This document shows, one piece after another, positions 1 to 10,086 of a DNA stretch of 64,000 nt. A program made the position numbers and the translations under genes. The stretch is from JBMZCV01 sp049613665 (GTDB lineage Bacteria; Bacteroidota; Bacteroidia; Chitinophagales; UBA2359): contig JBMZCV010000004.1 in the NCBI GenBank assembly GCA_049613665.1, positions 1 through 64,000 on the forward strand. The letters run 5' to 3'. The notes below the pieces were generated by a model that saw nothing but the letters and a program-made list of their open reading frames with translations, was not told where the DNA came from and made no database searches. Every line of letters begins with the position of its first letter. Position 1 is the stretch's first letter.

Positions 1-62
1 CTTTTTGGAGCGAAAAACAATATTCTTGTTATTCTTAAATTCGACAGCCCACCTGTCACGTC
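1..62. repeat. Dispersed repeat fragment followed by half a RAYT-type REP
   Basis: Bases 1-47 resemble bases 44809-44853 (shared core CTTGTTATTCTTAAATTCGA). The match is interrupted at about base 48 by ACCTGTCACGTC, which is one arm of the 31-bp palindrome associated with the RAYT gene at 62116. The rest of the spacer up to 164 is AT-rich with no recognisable gene. Confidence 0.5.
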
Positions 63-164
63 TGAACAAAAGAGTAATATTTTTTTGAAAAATCTTATAT
101 AGTTTACTTTACAGCGTATTAAGTGCCTTTTATTAAAAAAATGCCATCAGCATATCAAAAAAGA

Positions 165-530
165 CTATTTCACTTTCTGCCAAACCTTAAAAGCCGCCAC
201 CGTTTTTTTGCTATTGCCTACAAAAATTTCGTTTTCAGTCACGAAAGAAGGCCGTTTCAAAAAAGTATATTCCGACAAAATCAAGCTTTTATAATCTGCC
301 TCTGAAAGTTGTTTTTCTTTCAAATTCATGCTGCGATATTTCTGCGACCTGCGATTAAATAAACTCTCATAACTGCCGCTCAACTTTGCCATTTCATCTA
401 AATCGCTTTCCGAAATAGCCACTTTTTTCACATCTTGCAACTCAAAAGATTCATCAGCACTAATATTTACTTCTTTCATAATTCGCTTGCAAGTGCTGCA
501 AGTCGATAAATAATAACATTTGTTTTTCAT
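165..530 (-). CDS. ArsC/Spx-family thioredoxin-fold protein
   Basis: A 121-residue cytoplasmic protein of the arsenate reductase-like (ArsC/Spx/YffB) family. It opens with a short beta strand and the CSTCKR motif, the CxxC redox site at the start of a thioredoxin fold. It then has the family's central LFNRRSQKYR and C-terminal FLKRPSFV blocks, the latter carrying the usual RP pair. The start at 530 places the motif about nine residues from the N terminus, as is normal; an upstream ATG at 572 would add 14 unrelated residues. Family members reduce arsenate or act as redox-sensitive regulators. Sequence alone does not separate these roles, and no ars genes are nearby. Confidence 0.8.
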   Translation of the reverse strand: MKNKCYYLSTCSTCKRIMKEVNISADESFELQDVKKVAISESDLDEMAKLSGSYESLFNRRSQKYRSMNLKEKQLSEADYKSLILSEYTFLKRPSFVTENEIFVGNSKKTVAAFKVWQKVK

Positions 531-725
531 AGCTATATTTTTACATTTTTTTTGATAAAAAGAGAATTGCAAAATTGTAATATTTCTAAGGTTTTTCCTA
601 AAGTTGTGCAGTTATTTTTCAGTATTGCCATTCAAATTATCAAAGAATTAATTTTATTTAGCCAGTCTCATTTTTTATAAAATAATATCTTATTTTGCAC
701 ACATTGTTTTACAAAAAAAATATTC

Positions 726-2825
726 ATGCTTAAAATTACTGTTCAAGTCGTTTTTTTTCTACTCACTTTATCTTATACATTTGCACAAGAAAAAGTCAGT
801 ATAAACACCGACAATATCGAAATTGTGAGAGATAAATATGGCGTTCCTCATATTTTTTCAAATACTGATGTAGAAGCCGTTTATGGTATTGCTTGGGCTC
901 AATGTGAAGACAATTTCAATGTGATGCAAGACAATCTTGCGATTGCAAAAGGAGTATTTGGCAAAATAGAAGGAAAAAATGGTGCTATTTTAGATTTTGT
1001 AGTGCAGCTATTTGAGCTTGATAAGCAGGTTGAAAGTAGATATGAAAAAGATATTTCGCAAGAAACCGAAATGCTACTTCAAGCCTATGTAAAAGCTATC
1101 AATCGCTATGCAAGCTTGCATCCATCAGAGATAAAGCTAAAAGAAATTTTTCCTATCACGCCAAAAGATGTATTACAAGGCTATTTGTTCAATTTTTTGG
1201 TCATAAACAATACTATTTTAGATGTGATAAAAGTGGCTGACAACAAAATGGATTTGTTTCTCACAGAAGGAAATGTAATGGGAGCAGGCTCAAATGCGAT
1301 GGCTTACAACAAAAATAAAACAACAGATGGAAAAGCTTATTTGGTCGCAAATCCGCATCAGCCAATAGATAGCCCAGCCAATTTTTGGGAATTGAGTGTG
1401 CATTCTAAAGAAGGAATGGAATTTTTTGGAGTGACATTTTCGGCTGGTGGTGTTACGCCATTTATGGGAAGCAACAGAAAATTGGCTTGGACACACACCA
1501 CAAATTATGAAGATTATTCAGATGTTTTTGAGTTGAAAATGCACCCAAGCAAGAAAAATTATTATGAATATGATGGAGAATGGATACCCTTGGAAGAGAA
1601 AAAAGCAAAGCTAAAAGTGAAGCTTGGCCCAATTGTGTTGCCTATCAAAAAAACGTATTACACGAGCAAATATGGCCCTACTTTAAAAAACAAAAAAGGG
1701 TATTATTCTTTTAGAAGCAACGCTTTTTTTAGCCTTCGTTTCATAGAACAAAACTATAAAATGATTTTGGCTCAAAATTATGATGAATTTTGGGAAGCTT
1801 TGCAAATACAAGCTTTGACATCGCAAACAGTAACTTATGCCGATTTTGAGCAAAATATTATGCACATTAGCAATGGTATTTTGCCAAAAAGAAACGAAAA
1901 ATATAATTGGCGAAAAATGGTAGCTGGCAATACTTCTGAAACGCTTTGGAGCTACGATGAAAAATATGCTTTAGACGAGTTGGTATATGTCAAAAATCCG
2001 AAATGCGGCTATGTATTTAATTCCAATAACACGCCAATGGACTGCACTGCTCCAGACGAAAACCCCAAAGTTGAAGATTATCCAACGAGTTTTGGGCTGC
2101 TAACAACCAATACGCTTCGTGCCAAACGCTTCAAAATGTTGATAGCAGAACATGATAGCATTAGTTTTGAAGAAATAAAAGCAATAAGAGATGATACCAA
2201 AACGAATACAGCAGATATGTCGGCTCGCAGCTTCCTGAATCAGGATGATATACCTGTGGTACTCGAAAAAACGCCTGATTTGGCAGATGTAAAAGCCATT
2301 TTTGATAAATGGAATGGCGATTTTGCTATCGAAAACAAACAAGCTATTCTAGCAGCTTTAGCAACCATGTATATGACGGATTATTTGGCAAGCCAATATG
2401 CTAGTTTCGACAATACTATTCCTGAAGAGATAATCGTAGAAGCTTTTAGAAAAGCCAAGCGTTTTTTATTGAAACATTATGGTACATTGGAAATAGAATT
2501 GGGCAAAGTACAAAAAATTGTGCGAGGCGACAAAGAATTGCCTATGTATGGCAATCCGCAAACACTAGCAAATGGTTATTTTGAACCTTATGGCAAAGAT
2601 AAACTGAAATGTAACAAAGGAGATAGCTATATTATGTATGCTCGTTTTGGCGATAAAGGTTTGGAAAAAATGAGTAGCATCAATGTTTTTGGCAATAGCA
2701 GCAAGCCAGATAGCCCACATTATACAGACCAGCTAGAAATGTATGTCAATAAAGAGACAAAAGAAGTAGAACTAGACTTGAAACAACTGAAAGCTAATGC
2801 AATTAAGGCTTACAATCCTAAGTAA
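726..2825 (+). CDS. Secreted penicillin acylase family (S45) amidase
   Basis: A 699-residue Ntn-hydrolase precursor with a signal peptide (residues 1-20, ending FAQ), so probably periplasmic or secreted. Family members self-cleave to give alpha and beta chains. The likely cleavage point is before Ser189 in GAGSNAMAYN, which becomes the catalytic N-terminal nucleophile of the beta chain. The C-terminal VFGNSSKPDSPHYTDQ block is the conserved element near the end of S45 enzymes. Substrates in the family include penicillins, acyl-homoserine lactones and other N-acyl amides; the acyl preference cannot be read here. It stands alone and is followed by a strong terminator. A second, longer S45 enzyme lies at 57540. 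Confidence 0.88.
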   Translation: MLKITVQVVFFLLTLSYTFAQEKVSINTDNIEIVRDKYGVPHIFSNTDVEAVYGIAWAQCEDNFNVMQDNLAIAKGVFGKIEGKNGAILDFVVQLFELDKQVESRYEKDISQETEMLLQAYVKAINRYASLHPSEIKLKEIFPITPKDVLQGYLFNFLVINNTILDVIKVADNKMDLFLTEGNVMGAGSNAMAYNKNKTTDGKAYLVANPHQPIDSPANFWELSVHSKEGMEFFGVTFSAGGVTPFMGSNRKLAWTHTTNYEDYSDVFELKMHPSKKNYYEYDGEWIPLEEKKAKLKVKLGPIVLPIKKTYYTSKYGPTLKNKKGYYSFRSNAFFSLRFIEQNYKMILAQNYDEFWEALQIQALTSQTVTYADFEQNIMHISNGILPKRNEKYNWRKMVAGNTSETLWSYDEKYALDELVYVKNPKCGYVFNSNNTPMDCTAPDENPKVEDYPTSFGLLTTNTLRAKRFKMLIAEHDSISFEEIKAIRDDTKTNTADMSARSFLNQDDIPVVLEKTPDLADVKAIFDKWNGDFAIENKQAILAALATMYMTDYLASQYASFDNTIPEEIIVEAFRKAKRFLLKHYGTLEIELGKVQKIVRGDKELPMYGNPQTLANGYFEPYGKDKLKCNKGDSYIMYARFGDKGLEKMSSINVFGNSSKPDSPHYTDQLEMYVNKETKEVELDLKQLKANAIKAYNPK

Positions 2826-2913
2826 ACGCTTTTTAGAAACTATTTTAGGTTCATCTCCAAGTTTTACGGGCATACTACATTTTATTATTATTTATCTTAT
2901 AAACAATAATACC

Positions 2914-2935
2914 AGCATGAGTTAAAAACTCACAC
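2914..2935. repeat. Small imperfect palindrome (GAGTT-AAAA-ACTC type)
   Basis: An imperfect inverted repeat built on GAGTTAAAAACTC, matching the hairpins at 44663 and 44764. It belongs to a family of short dispersed palindromes. Confidence 0.45.
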
Positions 2936-2995
2936 CTGTACCTATATTATTTATTTTTTCAAATATGAGTTGAACCATATTTTATAAGATTAGAC

Positions 2996-3034
2996 AAAAG
3001 ACACATCATTTTTTTTCAATGATGTGTCTTTTTG
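2996..3034 (+). terminator. Rho-independent terminator after the S45 acylase
   Basis: The 15-bp arms AAAAGACACATCATT and AATGATGTGTCTTTT surround a T-rich loop and are followed by more T residues. It lies about 170 bp past the acylase stop. Confidence 0.75.
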
Positions 3035-3063
3035 TTTTTTGTAAAATGTAAGTTCAAATGTCG

Positions 3064-3196
3064 TAAGTGCCTACCGCCTAGATTTATTGTTTTTTTTAAT
3101 ATTACAAGATAAAAATGTATGTGGTGGCAGGCATTTTCAAAATGCCTACCACCTTATTTTTCTATTACAACTTATTTAAAATTTTGTGAATAAACT
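3064..3196. repeat. Truncated copy of the TTATTCACAAA element with a 31-bp palindrome
   Basis: An inverted, truncated copy of the element at 34731-34974. It holds a half palindrome (AAGTGCCTACCGCC), then a near-perfect 31-bp palindrome at 3123-3153 (GGTGGCAGGCA ... TGCCTACCACC). It ends in TTTTGTGAATAAA, the complement of the element's terminal TTATTCACAAAA. With the terminator and small palindrome it fills most of the 477-bp gap 2826-3302. Confidence 0.7.
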
Positions 3197-3302
3197 CTAC
3201 TTATTTCAAGATTTTTTTCATTTTTTTTTCACATAAGATAAAATTCAAGAAAGCTTTAGTTATTTTGCATAAAATAAACAAGTACAACATAAAAAACATA
3301 TA

Positions 3303-4136
3303 ATGAATTATCTAATTGTAGATTTAGAAATACCCAATATTGTTTATCGTGAAATAATCATGACAGAATTGAGTTATATAAATTATGAGAGTTTCGAAGA
3401 GCTAGAAAATGGTTTGCAAGCTTATATTTTGGAAGAAAGCTATGAAAAAAATGCTCTGCAAAGCTTGATAGATACCTACAAAAACCAAACCGAAATAAAA
3501 TGGCTCAGTACGAAACCTCTACCTAACCAAAATTGGAATGCTCTTTGGGAGAGTAATTTTAAGTATGTGGCCATTGACGATAAGCTACTCATCAAAGCAC
3601 CTTTTCACGAAGTAGATGGCGATTTTGAGCATACGATTGTTATTGAACCAAAAATGGCTTTCGGTACAGGACATCACGCCACAACTTTTATGGTTTCGCA
3701 ACAAATGCTGACTATGAATTTTTCAGAAACTAAAGTCTTAGATTTTGGCTGTGGCACAGGTATTTTGGCGATGTTGGCCGAAATGTTGGGTTCAAAACAA
3801 ATAGTAGCCATAGACTATGACCCACTTTCTTATGAAAATACACTTGAAAATGCCGAAAAAAACAATATTCATCATATCGAAGCACGCTTAGGCACGCACG
3901 AAGCTATTGGCGATGACACTTTTGATATTATTTTAGCAAATATAAATAGAAATGTTATCTTGCATACTTTCGGCAAGCTATGTAATGCCTTGCATCAAAA
4001 TGGGTATATACTATTTAGTGGCATCTTGGAAACCGATATGGAACTCATAAAAAAAGAAGCCGAAAAACACCATTTGCATTTCATTAATAGCTTACATAAA
4101 GATAATTGGGTGATGTTGGCTTTTCGTAATTCATAA
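3303..4136 (+). CDS. prmA: Ribosomal protein L11 methyltransferase
   Basis: A 277-residue class I SAM-dependent methyltransferase that methylates ribosomal protein L11. The SAM-binding motif I is VLDFGCGTGILA (about residues 145-156), followed by the acidic IVAIDYDP block that contacts the SAM ribose. ILANINRNV is the PrmA form of motif IV. The preceding EPKMAFGTGHHATT segment is also typical of PrmA. Length is normal for the family. It is a lone gene between two secreted-protein genes, with AT-rich repeat-bearing DNA upstream and no clear terminator downstream. Confidence 0.93.
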   Translation: MNYLIVDLEIPNIVYREIIMTELSYINYESFEELENGLQAYILEESYEKNALQSLIDTYKNQTEIKWLSTKPLPNQNWNALWESNFKYVAIDDKLLIKAPFHEVDGDFEHTIVIEPKMAFGTGHHATTFMVSQQMLTMNFSETKVLDFGCGTGILAMLAEMLGSKQIVAIDYDPLSYENTLENAEKNNIHHIEARLGTHEAIGDDTFDIILANINRNVILHTFGKLCNALHQNGYILFSGILETDMELIKKEAEKHHLHFINSLHKDNWVMLAFRNS

Positions 4137-4299
4137 TTATGAAAATGCTATATATTAGTGATTATTCACAAAATTTTTGTAGAAAGAATAATGGTAAGAA
4201 ATAACATATATTAAATGTGTGTTATTTTTAAGTCGTCGGTAAACCGATATGTTTGCCACTACTAAAAAACTAAAAATTAAAAACTAAATATAGATACTT

Positions 4300-7200
4300 A
4301 TGCAAAACATTCGCTTGCTAATGACTATATTTTGTACGCTCATACTGTTTCAGACTTTCAGTATGGCACAAAATATAGAATACTCCGACAATCCAGAGCA
4401 ATTTTATAAGCAATTGGAAGAACAGTTTTCTAAAACCCAAAGAGAAGCTTCTACACAGGCTTTAGAATCTTTTGTGACCAATGCTCAAGCAGGAAAATTC
4501 AATAGCTCACAGTTGAGTGAGATTATTGCGACTTGCAACATGATGGGAAAAAAAAGAATGCGAACTTTTCCTCATTTTACCAACTATTTTATGGCCTTAA
4601 ATGTAGTGGTAGAATCGGCACGAGGTAGTAGCAAGTTTGATGCTTGGCACGCTATTGTAAAAGATTTTACGAACAAAGCAGACAAAGGAAAGTTTGCAAA
4701 AGTAACGAGTTTTTTAGATTTTTCTACTGATTTTTTTACGAGTGAAACGCTCTTCAAAACAGCAGGAAAACAATGGGTAATGCAAAGCCTTGACTATGAT
4801 TTTGTGTATGAAAATGATACAGCATATGTCAATATTTCGGAAGGTAGTCTTTTTTGTTATACGCCTAGAGATACCTTATCTATCATTGATACAAAAGGTG
4901 ATTATTATCCTTTGACGAAAAAATGGAAAGGAAAACTCGGCAAAGTAACATGGGATAGGGTTAATTTTGACCCAAATGAAATTTATTGTGAGATAGGAAA
5001 ATACGATATTGATTTGACAAAAGCAGAATATCGTGTGAATGACGCTATCTTTTATCACAAAAAATATTTTAGCCGCCCTTTGAAAGGAAAATTAGTAGAT
5101 AGAATTTCGTCTCGTGTGGGCGATACTTATTTATATCCTGAATTTGTTTCGCATGATACCGATATTATGATGGACAATCTTGTGCCGCAAGCAAAATTTG
5201 TTGGTGGTTTTAGCTTAGAAGGTTCAAAAATTGTCGGTTTTGGAAGCTCCGAAAAACGAGCGAAAATGTATTTTTATGCCGAAGATGGCCGCTTAGTTCT
5301 AACGGCTCGTGGCAATCGTTTTGGCGTAAAAGAAAACGATGTAGTAAATGCACAGCAAACGGCTGTTTCGCTTTATTTTGGCGAAGACTCGTTGTATCAC
5401 CCTCGTCTAAATTTGAAATATTTGATGAGTGGCGAAAAAGAATTGCGTTTGGTGCGAGATGGAAAAGCAAGTTCAAAAATTGCCTTTATGTCTTCTTATC
5501 ACCATTTGGAAGCCAATGTAGATGCCATTTTTTGGAAGCTCAACCAGCCTGTTATCGACTTCAAAATGGTGTCGCAGCGAAAAGACTTAACCGTATTTTT
5601 TGAATCCTACAACTTGTATGAGCCTGCTCGCCTCGACCAATATAAGCGTGTAACAGATGTCGATCCTGTGGCGAGGGCGGCCGACTATGCAAGTGGAGGT
5701 ACTTTTACGGTGCATATCGAAGATTTTGCCAAATATATCAATGGCAATTACAATAAAGAAAGCATTTTGAGTTCCGTATTTGCGATGGTAAAAGATGGGT
5801 TTGTGTATTACGACCCTGATTCCGATATGATTACTATTCGGCCAAAAGCATTGAATTATTTAGATGCCAAAAAAGGAAATATTGATTATGACCGTATCTT
5901 GTTGGTTTCGCAAGGTGCAAAACAAGAAAATGCACAGCTAGACTTAGAATCGAAAACTTTGCTGGTAACAGGTGTCGAAAAAATAACCTTGAGCGACTCG
6001 CAGCAAGTAGTTATTTATCCATATAAAGGTATTACGAGCGTGAAGAAAAATCGTGATATGGATGTTGATGGTACTATTATAGCTGGTAGTGTGGATTTGG
6101 TGGGCAAAAATTTTGGCTTTCAATATGCACCTTTCAAAATTGATATGGATACCGTAGAGCAAATGCAAGTTTATATTGCCGAAAATGTGCAAGACCCAAA
6201 TAGCGAAATTGTGCCTATTAGTACTTTGATTCAAGATGTGAGCGGAACGCTTTTTATTGATAAGGAAGACAATAAATCTGGCTTAATAGACCACCCAAAT
6301 TATCCGAGTTTTAAGAGTAGCGGCAATTCGTTTTTATATTATGATAGCCGAAAATTGTATGACGGTACTTACAATCGTGATGAATTTTATTTCAAACTCG
6401 ATCCATTTACATTCAATGATTTAGACAATATTTCGCCAGACATATTGACATTTCCTGGTACAATGGTAACAGATGGCATTTTTCCAGATTTTAAACAAGA
6501 AACAAGTTTACAAGAAGATATGTCGCTTGGTTTTTCAAAAACAACCAATGCAGCAGGCATGAAAACTTATGGAAAAGGAAAATTTACAGGTGGTTTGAGT
6601 ATGAGTAACAAAGGACTTGTTGCCAATGGACGTATGGATTATATGGCAGCTACGCTATTGGGCGAAAGTTTTATTATGATGCCAGACTCGATGTTGGCTG
6701 CTGCCGATTCTTTTTATCAAATACGAAAAACCGTTCAAGGAATTGAGTTTCCACACGCACACAATGGAGCTGTAAAAGTAAAATGGTATCCAGCAGGCGA
6801 TAGCATGATGGTAACGATGAAAAACAAACCTTTCGATATGTTTGAAGACCGTGTAAAATTTAAAGGCACTATCTTAGTCTCTGGCAAAGGCTCACGCGGA
6901 AGTGGTACGATGACTTTTGACCAAGCTTCTATTCGTTCCAAAGATTTTGTTTATACATCTAGCACCTTCAAAGCAGATTCGTCCGATGTTGTTATCAAAA
7001 ACAAAGATGCAGCAAAAGTAGCTTTCAACTCTTATAACGTAAAATCAAGAGTAGATTTAGACCAAATGTTAGGAGAGTTTTTGGCCAATGGCGACCAAAA
7101 TATTCCTATCGTTTTGCCATACAACCAATATAAAACCGTTGCGAGTGAATATTATTGGTTGATGAACGACCAATTGATTAATATAAGAATGCCAGAAGAC

Positions 7201-9081
7201 GAAAACTTGAGCTATTTTGAATCGACTCACCCAGACCAAGATGGGCTGAAATTTCCAGCTTCTGGTGGTGTAGTAGATTTGGCCAACAATACCATTAAAA
7301 TTGATGGTATTCCTTATATTCCTGTGGCAGATGCCAAAGTGCGACCGCCAGACACACAAGTTTTTATCGAAGGTGATGCCGATATTCGCAAGCTCGAAGG
7401 AGCGTTGATGGTGATGGATACTGCCAATGAATATCACAAAATTTATAAGTTGGACATCAAAATTCGAGGTTTAAACGACTTTGAGGGCAGCGGCGAATAC
7501 AGATATAAAGGTAAGGATATGAAAAAACAAAAGATTAAGTATGACCTTATCGTGCCAGTAGAAGATACTGAAAACAAAGAAAATAAAGGCAAGTTTTATA
7601 CTTCTGCTTCTACCGAAATCAAAGAACGCAAAAAATTTAAGCTGAGTAACAATATCAATTACAAAGGAAAAGCTATTCTCGATTCTCGTAGTCCGTTTCT
7701 TATTTTCGATGGCTTTGCCAAAATTGATTTGATAACAGAAGCTATCGAAGCCGAGTGGTTTGCGTTTAAAGATGCTATTGACCCTGAGAATATCAAAATT
7801 GATGTAAGTACGCCAGTAGCTGAAACTACCGATACGCTTATTTTTGGTATGATGCAAGATATGAGTACTCTTGTGCCTTATCCAGCTTTTCTTTCGAGAA
7901 AAAGAACACCACTTGATGCCGAAATGTTTAGAACAGGCGGCTCATTGGAGTTCGACGATGCCGAAAATATTTTTAGAGTAGGAGACAAAAAACGTTTGGA
8001 AGATAAAGTCAGCAAAGGAAACATTTTGACCTTGCAAGATGAAGATGGCAAAGTAGGAGCAAAGGGAGCTTTTGCTTTTGGCGATTTCGGTGGCTTTGTT
8101 CGAGGCAATGCAGGTGGCGATATGCTGCATGATGTAGCGACAGGCGAAACGACATTTAGCAATATGACCGTTGCCCTTGACTTTTTGATAGACGATGGCT
8201 TGCTCGAAAGCATTTCAGAAACCATCAGATACTACAATGCCGAAGCTCCAGAAGTAGATTATAGCGATGCCAAATTTTTTGATGGTGCTGTGGCTTTAGT
8301 CGATGACAAAAAAGTAGGCGACTTCAAAAGCATGATGAATAGCAATGGTTATATGTCTGAAAAAGTGAAAGGCTTAGACCATCAATTTATTTTTTCAAAT
8401 GTAGAAATGGTATTTGATACCTCACTACATACTATTCGTTCTGTCGGAAAATTAGGCTTAGGTTTCTGTGGCGAAAAATATGTCAATCGTGCTGTTGATG
8501 GCTTCATAGAATTTGGCTTGCGACAATCTGGTGACTATTTCCGTTTTTATATCGAAACGCCAAAAGATGAATATGGTGTGAAAAAATGGTGGTTTTTTAC
8601 CTACAAAAATGGCAAAATGGAAGTCGTGAGTTCCGACATAGAATTTAACGAAAAACTCAACAAGGTAAAAGAGAAAAAACGCATACAAGAAAGCAAAAAA
8701 ACAGGCGAAGTATATCAATATTCATTAGCTCCAAAAGGAAAACAACAGCAGTTTATGGTGCGTATGCTGGGCGAAGCAGCAGCCTCTGCTCTCGAAGTAA
8801 AACCTACTCCTTCTACCGTTGCTCCTGTCGACTCGCTCGGCAATGTGATAGAAAATGCTGTGCCACAAGATGATTCCGTCACTCCAAACGATGAAAATAC
8901 AGACACCGAAAATGTACCAAACAATCCTGCAACGCCAGAAGATGCCAATATGACTGACGATGAGCGTATGCAAGAATTTGAGAAGTTTTTGGACGAAAAA
9001 GCTGGCAAAGGAAAGAAAAAGAAGAAGAAGAAAAAAGGCAAAAAAGGAAAAGGTGGCGGTAGTGCCATTGAGTTTGATTAA
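4300..9081 (+). CDS. Very large secreted protein of unknown function, Lys-rich C-terminal tail
   Basis: A 1593-residue protein with a signal peptide (residues 1-23, ending SMAQ) and no internal membrane segments. The body consists of alternating short strands with repeated phrases such as VSQGAKQEN and LVTGVEKI, which suggests a long beta-rich fold. The last 100 residues are a Pro/Thr/Asp/Glu-rich linker followed by a polylysine/glycine tail (GKGKKKKKKKKGKKG). I do not recognise a named family; it resembles large conserved hypothetical exported proteins of Cytophagales. No T9SS C-terminal sorting domain is visible, so a periplasmic or outer-membrane-associated location is possible. The gene is intact, monocistronic and followed by a hairpin terminator. 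Confidence 0.75.
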   Translation: MQNIRLLMTIFCTLILFQTFSMAQNIEYSDNPEQFYKQLEEQFSKTQREASTQALESFVTNAQAGKFNSSQLSEIIATCNMMGKKRMRTFPHFTNYFMALNVVVESARGSSKFDAWHAIVKDFTNKADKGKFAKVTSFLDFSTDFFTSETLFKTAGKQWVMQSLDYDFVYENDTAYVNISEGSLFCYTPRDTLSIIDTKGDYYPLTKKWKGKLGKVTWDRVNFDPNEIYCEIGKYDIDLTKAEYRVNDAIFYHKKYFSRPLKGKLVDRISSRVGDTYLYPEFVSHDTDIMMDNLVPQAKFVGGFSLEGSKIVGFGSSEKRAKMYFYAEDGRLVLTARGNRFGVKENDVVNAQQTAVSLYFGEDSLYHPRLNLKYLMSGEKELRLVRDGKASSKIAFMSSYHHLEANVDAIFWKLNQPVIDFKMVSQRKDLTVFFESYNLYEPARLDQYKRVTDVDPVARAADYASGGTFTVHIEDFAKYINGNYNKESILSSVFAMVKDGFVYYDPDSDMITIRPKALNYLDAKKGNIDYDRILLVSQGAKQENAQLDLESKTLLVTGVEKITLSDSQQVVIYPYKGITSVKKNRDMDVDGTIIAGSVDLVGKNFGFQYAPFKIDMDTVEQMQVYIAENVQDPNSEIVPISTLIQDVSGTLFIDKEDNKSGLIDHPNYPSFKSSGNSFLYYDSRKLYDGTYNRDEFYFKLDPFTFNDLDNISPDILTFPGTMVTDGIFPDFKQETSLQEDMSLGFSKTTNAAGMKTYGKGKFTGGLSMSNKGLVANGRMDYMAATLLGESFIMMPDSMLAAADSFYQIRKTVQGIEFPHAHNGAVKVKWYPAGDSMMVTMKNKPFDMFEDRVKFKGTILVSGKGSRGSGTMTFDQASIRSKDFVYTSSTFKADSSDVVIKNKDAAKVAFNSYNVKSRVDLDQMLGEFLANGDQNIPIVLPYNQYKTVASEYYWLMNDQLINIRMPEDENLSYFESTHPDQDGLKFPASGGVVDLANNTIKIDGIPYIPVADAKVRPPDTQVFIEGDADIRKLEGALMVMDTANEYHKIYKLDIKIRGLNDFEGSGEYRYKGKDMKKQKIKYDLIVPVEDTENKENKGKFYTSASTEIKERKKFKLSNNINYKGKAILDSRSPFLIFDGFAKIDLITEAIEAEWFAFKDAIDPENIKIDVSTPVAETTDTLIFGMMQDMSTLVPYPAFLSRKRTPLDAEMFRTGGSLEFDDAENIFRVGDKKRLEDKVSKGNILTLQDEDGKVGAKGAFAFGDFGGFVRGNAGGDMLHDVATGETTFSNMTVALDFLIDDGLLESISETIRYYNAEAPEVDYSDAKFFDGAVALVDDKKVGDFKSMMNSNGYMSEKVKGLDHQFIFSNVEMVFDTSLHTIRSVGKLGLGFCGEKYVNRAVDGFIEFGLRQSGDYFRFYIETPKDEYGVKKWWFFTYKNGKMEVVSSDIEFNEKLNKVKEKKRIQESKKTGEVYQYSLAPKGKQQQFMVRMLGEAAASALEVKPTPSTVAPVDSLGNVIENAVPQDDSVTPNDENTDTENVPNNPATPEDANMTDDERMQEFEKFLDEKAGKGKKKKKKKKGKKGKGGGSAIEFD

Positions 9082-9111
9082 TTTTTAAATCACTTTATGC
9101 CGAAAAAATAG

Positions 9112-9149
9112 AAAAGCTTATCAACAGTAAAATGTTGGTGAGCTTTTTT
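9112..9149 (+). terminator. Rho-independent terminator after the 1593-residue gene
   Basis: The arms AAAAGCTTATCAACA and TGTTGGTGAGCTTTT surround a short loop and end in a T tract. The remainder of the 372-bp gap 9082-9454 is AT-rich. It holds only a weak remnant of the ACATCTCGTTG repeat near 9309-9350. Confidence 0.75.
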
Positions 9150-9454
9150 GCTTTTTATAAGTGCCAAACAATACAGTTATTATGGCCACAACACAAATAA
9201 AGACAGTTGAAACTTACTTTGCAGTACATACAGTACATTAGGTTTCAATAAAAGCCTGTTAAGCATTCGTTTAAATATTTTTCGATAGACAAGAGCGAAA
9301 TAAAACGTTGATTTTCAATGAGTTAGCAACCAATCCAGCAATTGATTAAATAATAATTGGAATTTAAAATAATCATACCATTTCCTTTTTCAGAAAGAAA
9401 TAACTATTTTACTCAAAATATTCTTTCTATTAAAAATCTTTAATATCTCTTTTT

Positions 9455-10039
9455 ATGGCTAAAAAAAATAAAAAAAGTAGAAAAAAAACAGTATCAAAAA
9501 CTCAAAAAACAAATTTGGAAAATGTATGGCATGAAAAATCGCCTATCATAAAATTGATTATAAAAATGTTGGCTTTTGTCAGTGTTTTTTATTTGTTTTT
9601 TGTGCAAGATTTTTTTCAAAAATATGTAATAAATACTTTAGCAAGTATTTATGCTAGTATAGGTAGTTTTATACTCAATATTTTCGGCTTCGATACCCAT
9701 GCAAATGGCTACGGTATCAATTCGCCAGATTTCAGTATCAGCATTAGTACAGGCTGCGATGCTGTCGAACCCATTGCCTTATTCGTTATTGCTATTTTGA
9801 GCTTTTATTATCCACTTTCGCTCAAGCTAAAAGGCATACTCGTTGGCGTTCCTACTTTACTCTTCCTCAATTTATTTCGTGTACTGAGCCTTTTTCTGAT
9901 AGGCATATATATTCCATCTATTTTCGATATGATGCACTATGAAGTTTGGCAAGTATTATTTATTATGCTTACCATTTTGATGTGGTTATATTGGGTTTTT
10001 TGGGGCCAAAATCAATTACCACAAACTACAAACGCCTAA
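9455..10039 (+). CDS. xrtH: Exosortase H, IPTL-CTERM-type sorting transpeptidase/protease
   Basis: A 194-residue polytopic membrane protein with a Lys-rich cytoplasmic N terminus. The three exosortase catalytic residues are all visible: Cys101 in STGCDAVEP, Arg142 in LNLFRVLSLF and His161 in MMHYEVWQ. Exosortases cleave C-terminal PEP-CTERM-like tripartite signals at the inner membrane. The assignment to the XrtH subfamily, rather than XrtF, K or N, rests mainly on the IPTL-type substrate two genes downstream and the small membrane protein between them. The ATG start is followed at once by the KKNKKSRKK stretch. The next gene begins 47 bp downstream, suggesting cotranscription. Confidence 0.85.
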   Translation: MAKKNKKSRKKTVSKTQKTNLENVWHEKSPIIKLIIKMLAFVSVFYLFFVQDFFQKYVINTLASIYASIGSFILNIFGFDTHANGYGINSPDFSISISTGCDAVEPIALFVIAILSFYYPLSLKLKGILVGVPTLLFLNLFRVLSLFLIGIYIPSIFDMMHYEVWQVLFIMLTILMWLYWVFWGQNQLPQTTNA

Positions 10040-10086
10040 GTTTCAAAAAAACTCACTGCTTATTTGAATATAATTATTCCTCAACT

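Noticed and set aside
9011..9055. A-rich tract as a programmed frameshift site
   Set aside because: The frame continues normally to a stop 30 bases on, and no alternative extended frame is present; it simply encodes a Lys/Gly tail.
8715..9068. Minus-strand open frame rich in Phe and Ser opposite the large secreted protein
   Set aside because: It is the antisense of the Lys/Glu-rich coding strand and has no recognisable protein features.
9946..10086. N-terminal extension of the exosortase-associated membrane protein
   Set aside because: It overlaps the end of xrtH in another frame and carries no conserved features; ATG 10087 gives a normal membrane anchor.
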